A stretch of 64,000 nucleotides of DNA from Deinandra increscens subsp. villosa (Eukaryota; Streptophyta; Magnoliopsida; Asterales; Asteraceae): positions 18,115,237 to 18,179,236 of the forward strand of contig JBCNJP010000003.1 in NCBI GenBank assembly GCA_039602395.1, given 5' to 3'. Both the position numbers and the translations under genes were made by a program. The notes beneath the pieces are model-generated. The model had not been told where the DNA came from. It saw only the letters and a program-made list of their open reading frames with translations, and made no database searches. Below, in pieces: positions 1-11,579 of this stretch. Numbering within the stretch: position 1 is the stretch's first letter; every line of letters begins with the position of its first letter.

Positions 1-879
1 ATCTCATTTATCTATGTAAGTTTAAATGATAAACTCGTCCTCCATATGTAAATTTACGTATGTTTCATGTTTAAACTAATGAACATTTTTTTTGTAGGTG
101 AATGGATTTTTTTTGTCAGAGATGAAGATAGTTAGTTATAAAGGAGTAAAACATAACTAGCTTTTATATTTTTTTGTTAGGAGTTTTAATTCCGACCGTT
201 TATGTAGTATATGTAACTTGTTTGATGTTACATATGTAACTTTCTTTGATGTTACATTCGTAACTTGTTTTTAATGATATTACATATGTAATTTTGTTGT
301 ATCTATTATTAACTTGTCATATTTTTCGATTATTTAAAATATTTAAGTTCGTATGAAACATTTTTGTTACGTTTCATTTTGTTACACATGTCCAGATGAT
401 TTACATGTGTAACATGCTGTGAAATTTAATAGGTATTTGGTCAAGTGAAATATAATATGAGGTACTTTATTTGACTAATTTCGATATAAGTGAATAAGAT
501 TTAAAAATATTTTATTTTTTAGTTAAATATATTTTGTTTATAGCTTCTTTACAAGTGGGGAAATAATATAGAAAATAATTACAATTTATATAAAAGTGAG
601 AAAGAAGAAAAGATGAGATATGACAGAGGATCCGTTCAAAAAAAGAAGAGAAAATAGAGGAGAGAGGAGAGAGAAAAGAGGAAAGAGGAGAGAGGTGAGA
701 TGTGAGAAGAAAGAGGAGAGAGGTGAGAGGAGAGATGTGATATGGATAAAGTCTTTATAAGATGAATTGTCATATTTGTCCTTGTAGTGATAAAGTCATT
801 AGGTGATGTGGAGCATTCTCCACCCTTGGATGGGTTTCTAAAGTTTTCCCAAGTGGATGGAGTTTTCACCATAACCATG

Positions 880-882
<3 letters not shown>
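1..882. repeat. Right part of a TA-flanked AT-rich element (left end outside window)
   Basis: No gene is visible. The stretch is AT-rich and repeats GTTACATATGTAAC-like palindromes (perfect at 227-240, variants near 205, 255, 285 and 370-412). A strand-biased purine tract of GGAGAGA units runs from about 655 to 745. The right end, CCATGCCC followed by (TA)n at 883, looks like the CCC-TATATA termini of the other TA-flanked elements in this window. Open frames here are purine-tract or microsatellite artefacts. Confidence 0.5.

Positions 883-928
<46 letters not shown>
883..928. repeat. (TA)n microsatellite
   Basis: An uninterrupted TA dinucleotide run separates the element ending at 882 from the one beginning at 929. 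It is one of about a dozen such runs here that sit exactly at element boundaries. Confidence 0.95.
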
Positions 929-932
<4 letters not shown>

Positions 933-1115
933 AAAGTTCATTGTAGACACCCCCATAAGTGTAGACAGGTAGACACCCTTTTTCACCATTAGATCTCTTG
1001 ATCTAATGGTTGTGATTAATTTTCTTTTTTATTTTTTTCTTTTTTCTCATTAATTAGAAACTTTCACATGTGAAAAAGAGCTATTTCACATGCGAAAATG
1101 TCTACAATGAACCTC

Positions 1116-1119
<4 letters not shown>
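929..1119. mobile_element. Short TA-flanked inverted-repeat element, TTTCACATGTGAAA family
   Basis: A 191-bp unit between TA tracts. The left end GTGAAAAGTTCATTGTAGAC matches the reverse complement of the right end (GGTTCATTGTAGACA after AGGGTGA), so it has imperfect terminal inverted repeats of about 25 bp. It contains the palindrome TTTCACATGTGAAA at 1062-1075 and a variant at 1084-1097. It has no coding capacity. The only candidate TSD is TA itself, which is uninformative inside a TA tract. Confidence 0.7.

Positions 1120-1183
<64 letters not shown>
1120..1183. repeat. (TA)n microsatellite
   Basis: A TA run of about 60 bp between two TA-flanked elements. Confidence 0.95.
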
Positions 1184-1185
<2 letters not shown>

Positions 1186-3233
1186 AAGAAGATCATTGGA
1201 AAACCTTCTAAATTTTAGAAAACCTGGAAAACTTATTTCAACCAATCACATCATTTCTTTTATTTTTATTTTTTCCTTTTATTTAAAGGGTGATATGGTA
1301 AATTATCATATTCTATTTTAGTAAACTATTTATTCTTCATTTAAATGATTTAACTAATTCAATGGGATTCTCTCTTTTACTAAATATAATATTCTCCTTC
1401 TTCTCCATGAACCTAATCATGTCCCTTTAACACATCTGTTTTTGTCGACATATGTTCTTCATCGTGTTCAGTTGTTCACGATTTCGTTAAACACACGGGT
1501 GTACTAGGACGATTCACAGGAGGTCTATTCCCGTTTGAAGAAAGAGTCGGAAGGCAAGTGTTGTTTTCATAGAAGAAACGGTGGCATTAATTTGTCTTAT
1601 ATGGCAGTCGATCGTAAATAAAAGAACAAAAATCGTGGATTGCCGTTCCTAAAAATCACGTGAAGGAAGGAAGATGGGATTAATCCCTCTGTGTTTGTTT
1701 ATGTGATTTAGGTATTTGACATTTTTTTTTGATCGAAAAAACCATTAAAAAAGGGTGGTCTTTTTTTGGTTGGTTTCTTTGCTGACGGGATATAAAGAAA
1801 AGTATCATAGATATTGTTTTCTTCCCAAAGGATTTGTTTGCTATGTGTTTTGATCGTGACCAGGTTAGTACTATTAATTCTTAATCCTTGAGCTATCATT
1901 TTATTTTTTTAATGTTTTTAAATTTCGAGACCAAGTTATAGAAAACTTTCAAGCGTAATTTACAAAAAAAAAAAAAAATCTGGAGGGCTATTCAAAATCA
2001 CTACTTAAATGTTCAAGCGTATTTGGTATATACTATCGGACTTTAGATTTGTTCAACCATTTCCAACTCATATGATTTTTGAAGAGCAAAAAAGATGGAA
2101 GAAGATGATGATGTACACGAAGACGTCGTTAGGTTACATTTGTGTAACTTTCTGGTTACACCAATGAAGATAATGATGATGCATAAGAAGAAGATATGTT
2201 ACATTTGTGTAACCAAGATAATTTAAGTCTCCATCTTCTATTATATTCTATTACTTACACTTGTGTAATCAGAAGTTTTAAGTTCTAAATTTTAGTAAAA
2301 AGTAATGTCTAACCATAAAGGTACATATATGTAACCATCGTTTATTTCTTGAAAATTTATGAAGTTATGATTTGATTAGACAAATGTAACTAGATTTTGT
2401 TAGTGTGTACAATGTTTAATTTGGTTTATTATGTAGAATTATAATTACACACATGAAACCTAGGTTGTATCTCATCTACATCTCAATTTATCTTTTTTTT
2501 CGGAATCTTTTGAAAAATGGTTACATAAGTGTAACCTTAGTCTTCAACATGTGATTACAAGTTCATGTACGTGGTTATACACATGTAACAAAAATGTGTA
2601 TCATCAGTTCATTATCATCATCAGTTTTCTAATTGGATTCGTGGATTAATAAAATAAGCGTAATCATTGTGATATATTACACTAGTGTAACAAATTTTGT
2701 TTCATCTCAACTTCTCGTATGGTAATTTTTCTATATGGAAACACATATTTACACATGGTTAACAAAGTGGTACACGTTTCATGTTGCCCTTATCACTTTA
2801 CTATATTACATCTTTATTTCTTGGAAAAATTACATGAAGTTATTTGTTACAACTTTGTAACAATCGTTACGCTGGGAAAAATAGGGTTCATGTTTCATGT
2901 TACATAGGTGTAACAAAATTGGTACATGTTTTATGTTGCTTATCAACGCTTTTTTTTTCTTTTGTAAAAATCGGTTTGGTTTTTTTCTTTTTCTAAATTT
3001 TGACCTGGAAAATTAAATGAGAAAGGGAGATTTTAAGAAAGAGGAGATAGGAAAGAGAAAATTGATTTAAAATTTATTAATAAAATTTTGGTATGTCCAT
3101 TATGCCCTTCATTAAATGATAATATTTACAATCTTGCCCTCATTTAATCTAAACCATCAATTTCAAAATCAATGGTTAAAAGATGGTTTTCCAGGTTTTC
3201 CAAAAAGGTTGGGTTTTCTATGGATCTCTACCC
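1184..3233. mobile_element. 2 kb TA-flanked element with GTTACA...TGTAAC palindromes
   Basis: The left end reads GGAAGAAGATCATTGGAAAA with AGAAAACCTGGAAAAC following. The right end, reverse complemented, reads GGGTAGAGATCCATAGAAAA and then GGAAAACCTGGAAAACC. The ends are therefore imperfect inverted repeats of about 50 bp next to TA tracts. The interior holds many short inverted GTTACA..TGTAAC motifs, for example 2199-2214 and 2899-2916. No ORF is longer than about 63 codons and no transposase signature is seen, so it is presumably non-autonomous. Confidence 0.65.
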
Positions 3234-3249
3234 TATATATATATAGATG

Positions 3250-3476
3250 AGATTACTCGATCATTTCCGCAAGCACAAATTCCACTTTTTATAGGTCAAA
3301 AAATTATTTCACAAAATAATCCATCTTTTTCTGGTTTATTAGTTTTGTAATGAAAGGTATAAGGTTTTGTCACCTCTCCAACTATCTCGCCATTAGACAG
3401 GATTTTTGTGGACCACATACTTATTTGTTGAGGAGAAACTAATCCAATTCAGAGTTGTTGATGTGTAGTTCATTTC
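3250..3476 (-). pseudogene. rpoC1: Plastid-derived rpoC1 5' fragment (nuclear pseudogene)
   Basis: In plastids rpoC1 encodes the beta' subunit of the plastid-encoded RNA polymerase and lies just downstream of rpoB, as here. The minus strand shows the N-terminal stretch with recognisable 'NGEIVGEVTKPYTFHY' and 'KSGICACGN'. The usual first codons are disturbed by a short deletion, and two in-frame TGA codons interrupt the reading frame, one replacing the CGA of the QQLRIG motif and one replacing a GGA. The fragment is cut off at the element boundary near 3250, after about 70 codons. Confidence 0.88.
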
Positions 3477-3478
3477 GA

Positions 3479-5785
3479 TTAAGCTTCCTTCCTATTAAGC
3501 TGGAAAGTCATCTCAGATACAAGAAAATGATTCAGTTCCAGAGCTAAAGATCGTAGTTCTCGAACGAACAACCGAAAAGATTATGGAGCATCCTCAGGAG
3601 TCGGTATTCTTCCTCCAAAGATTATAGTACCAAGTACTTCCTGGCGAGCTCTAATATGATCAGATTTATAAATAAGCATTTCGTGTAAAATATAAGCAAC
3701 GCCAAACCCTTCTAAAGCCCAAACCTCCATTTCTCCTACCCGTTGCCCCCTTTCTTGGCCCTTCTTTTATGGGGTTGTTGTGTAAGACGTGAATAACGCC
3801 CACTGGAACGCCCATGGATTTTATCATCAACTTGATGAATTAATTTCAAGATATAAGGCTTTCCTATTATAACAGGTTGTTCAAAAGGATCACCCGTTCG
3901 TCCATCAAATATTCTGCTTTTTCCTGGAGACTCGGGTTCAAATATCCATGGATTCGCTGTTTGCTTACTAGCTTCATATAATTCGGAAAACAACAGTTTT
4001 CTCGAAGCTTCTTGTTCATATCTTTCATCAAAAGGCGTTATTCGATAATGTCTGTCTAGCAAATCCCCCGCTAACCCGAGTGAAGAGTCAAAGATTTGTC
4101 CTACATTCATTCGCGAAGGTACTCCTAATGGGTTGAAGACCAAATCAACAGGTCTTCCATCTTGCAAATAAGGCATATCTTGTCTAGGTAAATTTTTTGA
4201 AATGATACCCTTATTTCCATGTCTTCCAGCTACTTTATCGCCTACTTTTATTTCACGTAACTGTAAAATATATACACGAATACTTTCTCTTTTCTCTGTC
4301 TCATCTGTCTTAGAACTCTGGACCCATCTAACAACAATTACCCGACCCCTACTGCCTATAGGTAGTTTTAGACAAGTTTCTTTTGAAGTATATACCCGCA
4401 TGCCAAGTATGGTTCATAATAATCTATCTTCCGGGGCATACGATGATTCTTTCACTAGTTGGGGCGTTAATTTACCTACTAAAATATCACCTGTTTCCAC
4501 CCAAAATCCCAGCATTACATTTCCATTTTTGTCTAAATTTCGGAGTAAATGGACTTCTAAATGCGGTATTTCATTAGTGATCCTTTCGGGGCCTTGGTTA
4601 ATCTGAATTTCATATTTAAGTATGTGAAAAGAAGTATACATATCTTCATATACTAAGCGCTCGCTAACGAGTACCGCATCTTCAAAATTGTAACCTTCCC
4701 ATGGCATATAAGCTACTAATATGTTTTTCCCCAAAGCGAGTTCGCCACCAACTGTAGAAGCACCATACGCTAAAATTTGTCCCTTTTTAATGCATTTACC
4801 CCACCGAACCAGGGGTTTTTGATGCATACAAGTATTTTTGTTGGAACTCTAATACATAGCTAATGGAATCCTTAGAGTATCCCCATTACCTGATAAAATG
4901 ATCGTGTCAGTATCGGTATAAAAAAGCTTTCCTTCGTGTTCGGCTATAGCAAGAGCTCCTGAATCTAGAGCCGCTTGGCCTTCCAATCCAGTTCCAACAA
5001 TGCACTTCTCGGACTGAGAAAGAGGGACTGCTTGGCGTTGCATATTAGAACTCATTAAAGCCCGATTTGCGTCATTATGCTCGATAAAAGTAATGAGGGA
5101 AGCTCCAATAGAAAAATATTGGAAGGAAAAAATACTTCGAAGATGAACCTGTTCCCATGCAATAGTCAGGAATTCTTGACGATATCGAGCTGGAACAACC
5201 TGTTCTTCCTGAATATCCTGATTCAAGGCCAAAGAATTTCCTGCCGCTACCATATAGTATTAATCTCTACCAGGTGATAAATAAAGCATCTGTGCACCTT
5301 TTGATCTCTCATATATTTTATAAAACGGTCTTTCTAGAGACCCCCCAACGGCCAATCTTCGCATGAATTGCTAAGAATCCAATAAGTCCAACATTGATTC
5401 CTTCAGATGTGTCAATTGGGCCAATACACCCATAGTGACTAGGATGAATATCTCGTATTGGAAAAGTAGCAGTTCGCGCAGTCAATCCCCCCGGGCCCAA
5501 ATAACTCAATTTTCTCCCATGAACCATTTGTGTCAATGGATTAGTTCGATCCAAAACTTGAGATAATGGGTGTAAACGGAAAAAAAAACTTTATAAGTAT
5601 CTGTTGATGGAGTTGAATTTACCAAGTTCTGAGGAGTTGGTGTCCAGTTATGCTTAAGTGCTGCATATATGTTTCCTCGAGCCATATTTTTTAAACGAAC
5701 TAAGGCCAATCCATATTGCTCTTGTAAAATATCTGCTACATAACGAATACGTTTATTTTGCAAATGATTCATATCGTCAAAATAT
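3479..5785 (-). pseudogene. rpoB: Plastid-derived rpoB, C-terminal two-thirds (nuclear pseudogene)
   Basis: This is a decayed copy of the plastid RNA polymerase beta subunit gene. It runs from about residue 300 (the DDMNHL motif near 5765) to the natural stop at 3479-3481. Recognisable blocks are 'VHGRKLSYLGPGG', 'HPSHYG..IDTSEG', 'EFLTIAWEQVHLRSIF', 'YMPWEGYNFEDAV', 'VAGRHGNKGIISK' and 'GRTGDPFEQPVIIGKPYILK'. The reading frame breaks near 5545, 5315, 5254-5275, 4840, 4405 and 3735, with a further stop near 3580. An insert 'SSKTDETEK' near 4310 resembles Asteraceae rpoB as I recall it. It is not expected to be expressed in the nucleus. Confidence 0.95.
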
Positions 5786-5999
5786 AATCAATATATAAAG
5801 CAACGGAGCCATCATAGTATTTTTGAATTCCTCCGAAAGGAAGAGTGGTAAGTTGATCATTTACCGATCGGGGTCTGATCGATCCTATTTTTTCTTTATT
5901 TGATGATAGGTAAGGGTCAATTTTATTGTAGAGTCGTATGCAATGCATAATGCCCGTACGGTTGTTCCATTCTATCTTTTTTTATTGTTATTCTTTTAT
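5673..5999. repeat. Direct duplication of NUPT, copy 1
   Basis: From TTCCTCGAGCC to TTCTTTTAT this matches 7701-8027 almost base for base. Visible differences are a T/A at the ATTGCTC position, one G in the GGAAGAG run and one T in a poly-T run. It spans the rpoB/clpP junction (about 5785-5800) and the clpP intron 2 end. Copy 1 continues for 56 more bases of intron before meeting the retroelement at about 6052-6056. Confidence 0.93.
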
Positions 6000-6055
6000 C
6001 TTTCGTTTACTTCCCCTCATAATGAAAAATAGAGAAACCTTTTCTTATCTTATAT
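5800..6055 (+). pseudogene. clpP: clpP intron 2, 3' part (plastid group II intron fragment)
   Basis: The sequence from CAACGGAGCCATCATAG onward, with GAATTCCTCCGAAAGGAAG and the GAGTCGTATGC...GCCCGTACGGTTG hairpin, has the form of a group II intron domain V region. Placement in clpP intron 2 follows from the duplicate copy, where the same sequence runs into clpP exon 3. This copy stops at TATATC, where it meets the retroelement primer-binding region; TATC may be a microhomology at the join. Confidence 0.75.
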
Positions 6056-6056
6056 C

Positions 6057-6075
6057 GGCAACGGCGCCAAAAACT
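6057..6075 (-). promoter_or_regulatory. Primer-binding-site region of a Ty3/gypsy element
   Basis: Read on the minus strand, the LTR end CACATCA is followed by AGTTTTTGGCGCCGTTGCCG. TGGCGCCGTTGCCG is the conserved region just after the 5' LTR of many plant Athila/Tat-type gypsy elements. Only this start of the internal region survives. Confidence 0.75.
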
Positions 6076-7700
6076 TGATGTGCTCGGAACGACTCTAAAA
6101 ATACTATCAAAACCTAGACCTAAACCTAGACCTAGACACACCTAATTTTACCGAAAATACCTAAACTAAACCGAACCCTAAGGCAAGTGTACCTATCGGA
6201 TAGTAGAATAGCTAAGGCAAGACCGGGAATATCGAACCTAGGACACTCTAATAACAAAACTTAACCTAGACCTAAACAATGGAAATACTGAGCAAATTTG
6301 GGTTTTTCGAATTGAGATTTGATTAACTAAAATTAACTAATCAACGGACAAACAGACGGGAACAGGAAACTTCGGAGAAATTCAGATGAAAGAGAAATAT
6401 ACCACCTAGACCTAGACTTGCAACTGATGCTTAACTCTACCTCGGTTCTAACTAATCTGATGGTGGCTAGTTCACCTTTTAAGTCCTTCCTAGACAACGA
6501 TTCTAACGCTCGAACAGGAGTTCACCTTTTAAGTCCTTCCTACCTCAATTAGACCTAACCACCTCCGAACCTAATCTCGGGCACCTTAAACCTAACAGGA
6601 GCTACCAATAGTTACCATGAATGACACGGGATAGCAAGCTAGACAAAACCCTAGGACACTTCCTTTTGAGATAATGCAACCCTAGGACTTTAACCAACCC
6701 AACTACCCGTTAAACCTGTACCTTTTAAGTCTTCAGTTTAGCAACACATTACAAGTAAATTACCAATCAATTATCAATGCAATAGTCACGGGGAACACTA
6801 ACTACACTTTAGCAATCAACCCTAAAGTTAACAACTTTAGCTAATCTACCTAAACCGAAAGACATTCGCGGGTAAATTAAGCATTAATGATCAATCAATA
6901 ATCTTCTCATAACACACATATGCATCAAAACATGGCAATCATTGGAGTTTAATAAAATCGTAGCATCAATCAACTAGTTAAGAACCGAGAATAAAGTCAA
7001 AACATCAATTACTCATCAACATGGTCTAGATGGCATAACTAGTTTAGCCTACAATCATGTTCTGAACACTAAACATAACAAAGTCTGAAACTTGATCCAA
7101 ATACATGATAGCAAGTAACGAAAACGAAGAAATCGAAAGAACCGTATAGCGTAGTGTAATGAAATCTTGGTCTCCCGATGCTCCGCCTTGATCCTAGCTC
7201 TCTTCTCTTCTGTAAATCGCCCTTAGTCGCTCTGAAATTCGTCTGGAAGTCGAAGTATGCCCAATTGAACCCTAAAAGTCGAATTTAAATCGCGAAACCT
7301 CCTTTTGCGGGTTTTGAGGCTGCAAGCGTATCGCTTGCTAATGTATTACCACCAGGCGATACGCCTGGAGCTCATTACACGACAATTTAGTCGGGCGGAA
7401 CCGACTTTGACTTTTGTTGACCAGCCACTCCGCGCGTATCGCCTAGAAACCATCCAGTCCCAGGCGATACGCCTGGGACATCTTGTTCAGCACTTGTCCT
7501 CTTCTTTTCTTCACTTCTTTCCAACTTTCTCTCGTGGCCTCGGGACTTTATTAAAAACCTACAAAACTCATAAAAACATAAACAAGACCCCAAAGACACT
7601 AACTTAGCTAAACACTACCAAAACAAATAGAAACCGACTCAAATTGACTCAAATACATAATAAAAGGCATATGAAAACAGGATGTGTTTGCAACACATCA
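6076..7700 (-). mobile_element. Truncated Ty3/gypsy (Athila/Tat-like): 5' LTR plus PBS
   Basis: A 1,625-bp LTR with terminal TGATGTG...CACATCA, in minus orientation because the PBS lies at its left. The right flank TTCCTCGAG equals the intact NUPT sequence at 5673, which fixes the original insertion site. The opposite LTR and almost all internal sequence are missing. Inside are a 24-bp direct repeat (6469-6492 and 6518-6541), degenerate CCTAGA repeats near 6112-6140, CCAGGCGATACGCCTGG-type palindromes at 7310-7480 and a double W-box TTGACTTTTGTTGACC at 7407-7422. It contains no gene. Confidence 0.8.
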
Positions 7701-8027
7701 TTCCTCGAGCCATATTTTTTAAACGAACTAAGGCCAATCCAAATTGCTCTTGTAAAATATCTGCTACATAACGAATACGTTTATTTTGCAAATGATTCAT
7801 ATCGTCAAAATATAATCAATATATAAAGCAACGGAGCCATCATAGTATTTTTGAATTCCTCCGAAAGAAGAGTGGTAAGTTGATCATTTACCGATCGGGG
7901 TCTGATCGATCCTATTTTTTCTTTATTTGATGATAGGTAAGGGTCAATTTTATTGTAGAGTCGTATGCAATGCATAATGCCCGTACGGTTGTTCCATTCT
8001 ATCTTTTTTTTATTGTTATTCTTTTAT
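7701..8027. repeat. Direct duplication of NUPT, copy 2
   Basis: The second copy of the 327-bp block starts exactly at the LTR edge (7701). It contains the rpoB start-side fragment and the end of clpP intron 2. About 52 bases of intron kept in copy 1 are deleted here, so the intron runs directly into exon 3. Confidence 0.93.
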
Positions 8028-8212
8028 ATCATCAGGGTACTGATCCATCAACCTGCTGGTTCCTTTTCTGAAGTAGCAACAGGAGAATTCATCTTGGAAG
8101 TGGGAGAACTGCTGAAACTACGTGAAACCCTGACAAGGGTTTATATACAAAGAACGGGCAAACCCTTATGGGTTGTATCCGAAGACATGGAAAGAGATGT
8201 TTTTATGTCAGC

Positions 8213-8216
<4 letters not shown>
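8028..8216 (+). pseudogene. clpP: clpP exon 3, 5' part (plastid-derived)
   Basis: ClpP is the proteolytic subunit of the plastid Clp protease. The reading frame 'IHQPAGSFSEVATGEFI', 'LLKLRETLTRVY', 'QRTGKPLWVVSEDMERD', 'VFMSAT' matches the C-terminal third of plastid ClpP, including the aspartate of the catalytic triad in SEDMERD. It is cut after the SAT codons, where a (CA)n repeat takes over. It is only a fragment and has no promoter, although it is still open. Confidence 0.93.

Positions 8217-8276
<60 letters not shown>
8214..8276. repeat. (CA)n(TA)n compound microsatellite
   Basis: About 21 CA units grade into about nine TA units. The tract replaces the rest of clpP and borders the next TA-flanked element at 8277. 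Confidence 0.95.
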
Positions 8277-8295
8277 GGGAAGGGAACAATTATTA

Positions 8296-11200
8296 TGTAA
8301 CACCCCGATATTTTCGTCTAGGTAAGTTCGTATCTTAAAATGTTTACCTATGTGCTTTATTGTAAATATGAGTTAGAAATGGTAATAAATGAATAAAGCA
8401 CGTGTTTATATGATAAACGGGCTTAGAAATGATGATACATGACTGATTACGTCTCGTATACGTGTTTAAATCATGAATACATGCTTATGTGAATAGCATA
8501 GACCATTGATAAGAAAATACGTATAGAAATGCATGTTAATAGTTAACAAAAAAGTAAAAGGGCCAAAAGCGTAAATTATGCAAAGTTATGAGCAATATAG
8601 ATATTATACATGACTATAATTCTTGGAAGTACTTTAAGGCTTAAAATATAGCAAGAATATGTCCTAACATGATTCGTGACATAAAATGATGAATATTGCA
8701 AAGTTAAAGGGGTAGAAAGTGTAAAATATGTAATAATATATGTATATATGTGTATATATATTAATATATATAACCCGAACCCTTGAGAATGTTAGAATCA
8801 TGTTTAGTAAGGTTATGGAACATAAAATGATAGCTACATCGAAAGATACAAAGGTAAATAGCATAAAACAAAAGTTAAGGGACTAAAAGCGTCAATAATT
8901 GAAAGATATAAAACGTATATATACGTATATCATCGGGCATGTTTAGAACCTTATAAACTTTTATAAATATACCCTTAAGTGATTTATAGCTTAACATGAC
9001 AATCGGTAGAAGTTTGGGGGCCAAAATAGAAATAAAATGTAGAAGGACTAAAACTGCCAAACTGGCAAAGTTGCCAGGCGTATCGCGCGGCCCTCCCCTC
9101 TCCTCGGCGCGATACGCGAGCCATGTACAGCGACAAAAATCAGATTAACTCGTTTTTGGCCACGTACTTCGACTTGGAGCTCACGTTTAGCATATACAGA
9201 TGTCGAATTCGACCAATTACTCACCATGGGACGTGTAGCAACCTTAGGGCGACCTTAATAGTATAAATAGGAGCACAAATCTGCCATTCAAACTCGCCAA
9301 TTCACGAAATCAAACCCGAAAACCCCCGAAACGAACCAGCAACTTCGTCGATCGATTGCGAGCAAACGGTGAGGACTTTGGATCCGAATTTCTGCAGTCA
9401 AGCTTCTTTTGGTATGATTAACAATAACCTATCTCAGTTTTTGCAAATTCGATCTCTAAGTATGCTTTCTAAAAATGACGTAAAATTAGGGTTCTTGAGC
9501 TTGTTTTGTCAAAATCGGGTGATCGGGTGGGAATTAGGGTCTGAATTTTTGTAGGTAATCCTAATTTAATGTGCTTTAAGAAAGCCCTAAGTTTATTTCA
9601 CAATTGGAAAAGGTTTGGTAAAGGTTTTGTTAACAGGTCAAAATTAGGGTTTTCATGTCGTTGTTCTGCCCAAATCGAGTAAACGGTTTTGAATTAAGCT
9701 TTGCCATTTTAAAGGATATTTTAAAATGTTATAATGGATAATAATCTAAGTTGGTTTTGAATAAAAATGAGTTTTGATAATAAAACGAGAATTTCATGAA
9801 ATTAGGGCTTTGAAATAAGAATATTTAATATAAAATAATCTGGAGGGTTTAGGGACTTGAATTTTGATATGATAACATGTTTATACATATAATAAGTGTA
9901 TATGAAGTTAACATGAATAAATAATGAAGTATTGAAAATACCGAGTGAATCGGATATTAGAAGTTCGTGCGGACCGGAAGGGTAGGCGCCTGTACACTGG
10001 GGTTTCTGGCATAGCGGGGGTGTCGCCATCCCATCTGGGCAATGGCATCCCAACACTGGGCGACCCCAGAGTGAGCGTCTACTTATAGGAATGCGCGTCT
10101 TCATAATTATCACATAAAAGAAGATAATATGCCTCCAGGGGCATTTTGGTCATTTTGACCCTTAAAAGTATATAAACTTAATAATATACATTATTAAGTA
10201 GATAAGGTATTAAAATAAACATAAGAAGTGTTTATTGTATAAAACCTTGCGTTAACATCATACAATACGCAACTAGGTTTAAATCGGAAAGCGTAAAGGA
10301 GGTTCTGACTGATTTAATTGGCTTAAGGGAACAAGGTGAGTTCTATGAGCCCACTTTTAAATGTTTTAAATATTTTAATGTTTTCGGGCTGATATACATG
10401 CAATATTACTACTTGATAAATATTTGAAATACCTTGTGCCTATTTTGTATTAATACACATACGTAAAAGTAATAATGCCTATGACTGTTTTAAAGTTGTT
10501 ATTACCTGCTATGAACTGTTTTTGGGAAGGTTATAATGCACGGGTAATAAAGATATTAAACTTTATTAAGTAAAAATTTAAAAAGAGAAATTTGGTTTTC
10601 CAGATAAAGAAAATAACCCTTGGGGTTAGTTTTAAAATCTAAGCAAAATATTGTCTATGTAAGAAGGAAGACTGGGGTTGTACAACTGAAAGCGGGGAAT
10701 GACGGTTCCCCGGGGTAGCGACGGTTACTCTATGACTGATATTCGGGTAACGACGGTTTCCCGAGGAGCTAACGTGGTTCCAATAGACAATGCTTAGTTG
10801 AATAAATAAATGAATGATTTGATATAATTCTGTTATGTCTTATATCTGATAATGTGAATGAATGAATGTTTCGGTATAACGCTGTTATGTTTTATACCTG
10901 ATAAATGGGGCCGTTAGGCCTAAGCTTTGGAATAAACTTTCAAGAAAAGGTAACGCTTTTAGAAAAATGTAGAACTCACCAGCGTAAGCTGATCCTTTAA
11001 AGTATGTATATCAGGTGACGTTAAGGACCCGAACATAAAAGGAAAGGTAAAGGTCTGAGCAGGATGAGGTGGGCAAGCTACTCGAGTAAAGCTATAGGGC
11101 TGCTGGCAGAGTAATGTAGATAAATAACCGTTATCTTGTATAGTTTTAGTTAACTGTGTAGTAACTTACCGTACTTGTACTTGGCAATATAAAATAAATA

Positions 11201-11308
11201 AAAAGTTTTAAATTTCCGCTGCCTTTATTATCTCTGTTGTACCTTGCATTCATGAGTAAATCCGACACGTGACCCCTTCCGGAGCCAAGTCTGGAAGTGG
11301 GCGTCACA
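8296..11308 (+). mobile_element. Solo LTR of a Ty3/gypsy chromovirus-like element
   Basis: A 3,013-bp sequence starts TGTAACACCCCG and ends GGGCGTCACA, flanked by a perfect 5-bp TSD TATTA (8291-8295 and 11309-11313). No PBS, PPT or internal region is present, so it is a solo LTR left by LTR-LTR recombination. Its length and its CACCCCG/GGGCGT termini fit the Tekay/Del type. A TATA box, TATAAATAG, lies at about 9262, with GGCGTATCGCGC / GCGCGATACGC inverted motifs upstream at 9076-9117. The insertion post-dates its host element. Confidence 0.92.
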
Positions 11309-11579
11309 TATTAACTCTTCCTTGGAGCATTAACCAAATAACCAAGATCTAATGGGTTAAAAAATCCAGATCTCACTAGATCATGACACTTGTCATTTCT
11401 TTTTTTTAATACAAAAGGGCAAAACTGTCAATGTACATAATCATATTATAACCCCCTTTGATTTTAAAAAGTCCATAACTTTTTTATACTTCGTCGGTTT
11501 TTTATAAAAGTTGCACCGTTAAACTCGTCGCATTTTTCTCTTTAATTCAAGTATAGTCTCGACGTTTTTTATTACCGTT

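Larger units (their letters stand above)
3250..8216. other. Nuclear plastid DNA insertion (NUPT), chimeric and split by an LTR
   Basis: Plastid-derived sequence runs from about 3250 to 6055 and again from 7701 to 8216. It joins the rpoC1-rpoB boundary (minus strand) to the end of clpP intron 2 and the start of exon 3 (plus strand). These loci are far apart in plastid genomes, so the insert is a patchwork. The 327 bp at 5673-5999 and 7701-8027 are near-identical direct copies flanking a truncated gypsy LTR. Many frameshifts and stops show the copy is dead. It starts right beside the TA tract of the preceding element and ends in a (CA)n(TA)n microsatellite. Confidence 0.93.

Noticed and set aside
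787..1321. Open frames with YIYIYI stretches
   Set aside because: They are translations of (TA)n microsatellites, not genes.
7305..7607. 100-codon ORF in the truncated gypsy LTR
   Set aside because: It lies in an LTR over the palindromes, shows no domain, and the overlapping minus frame is equally long.
3479..8216. Functional plastid genes or plastid contamination of the assembly
   Set aside because: rpoB, rpoC1 and clpP are truncated, frameshifted and joined in an order not found in plastomes, and both ends abut nuclear transposable elements.
8664..10113. Small ORFs within the 3 kb solo LTR
   Set aside because: They fall in AT-rich LTR sequence without protein-like composition or homology that I recognise.
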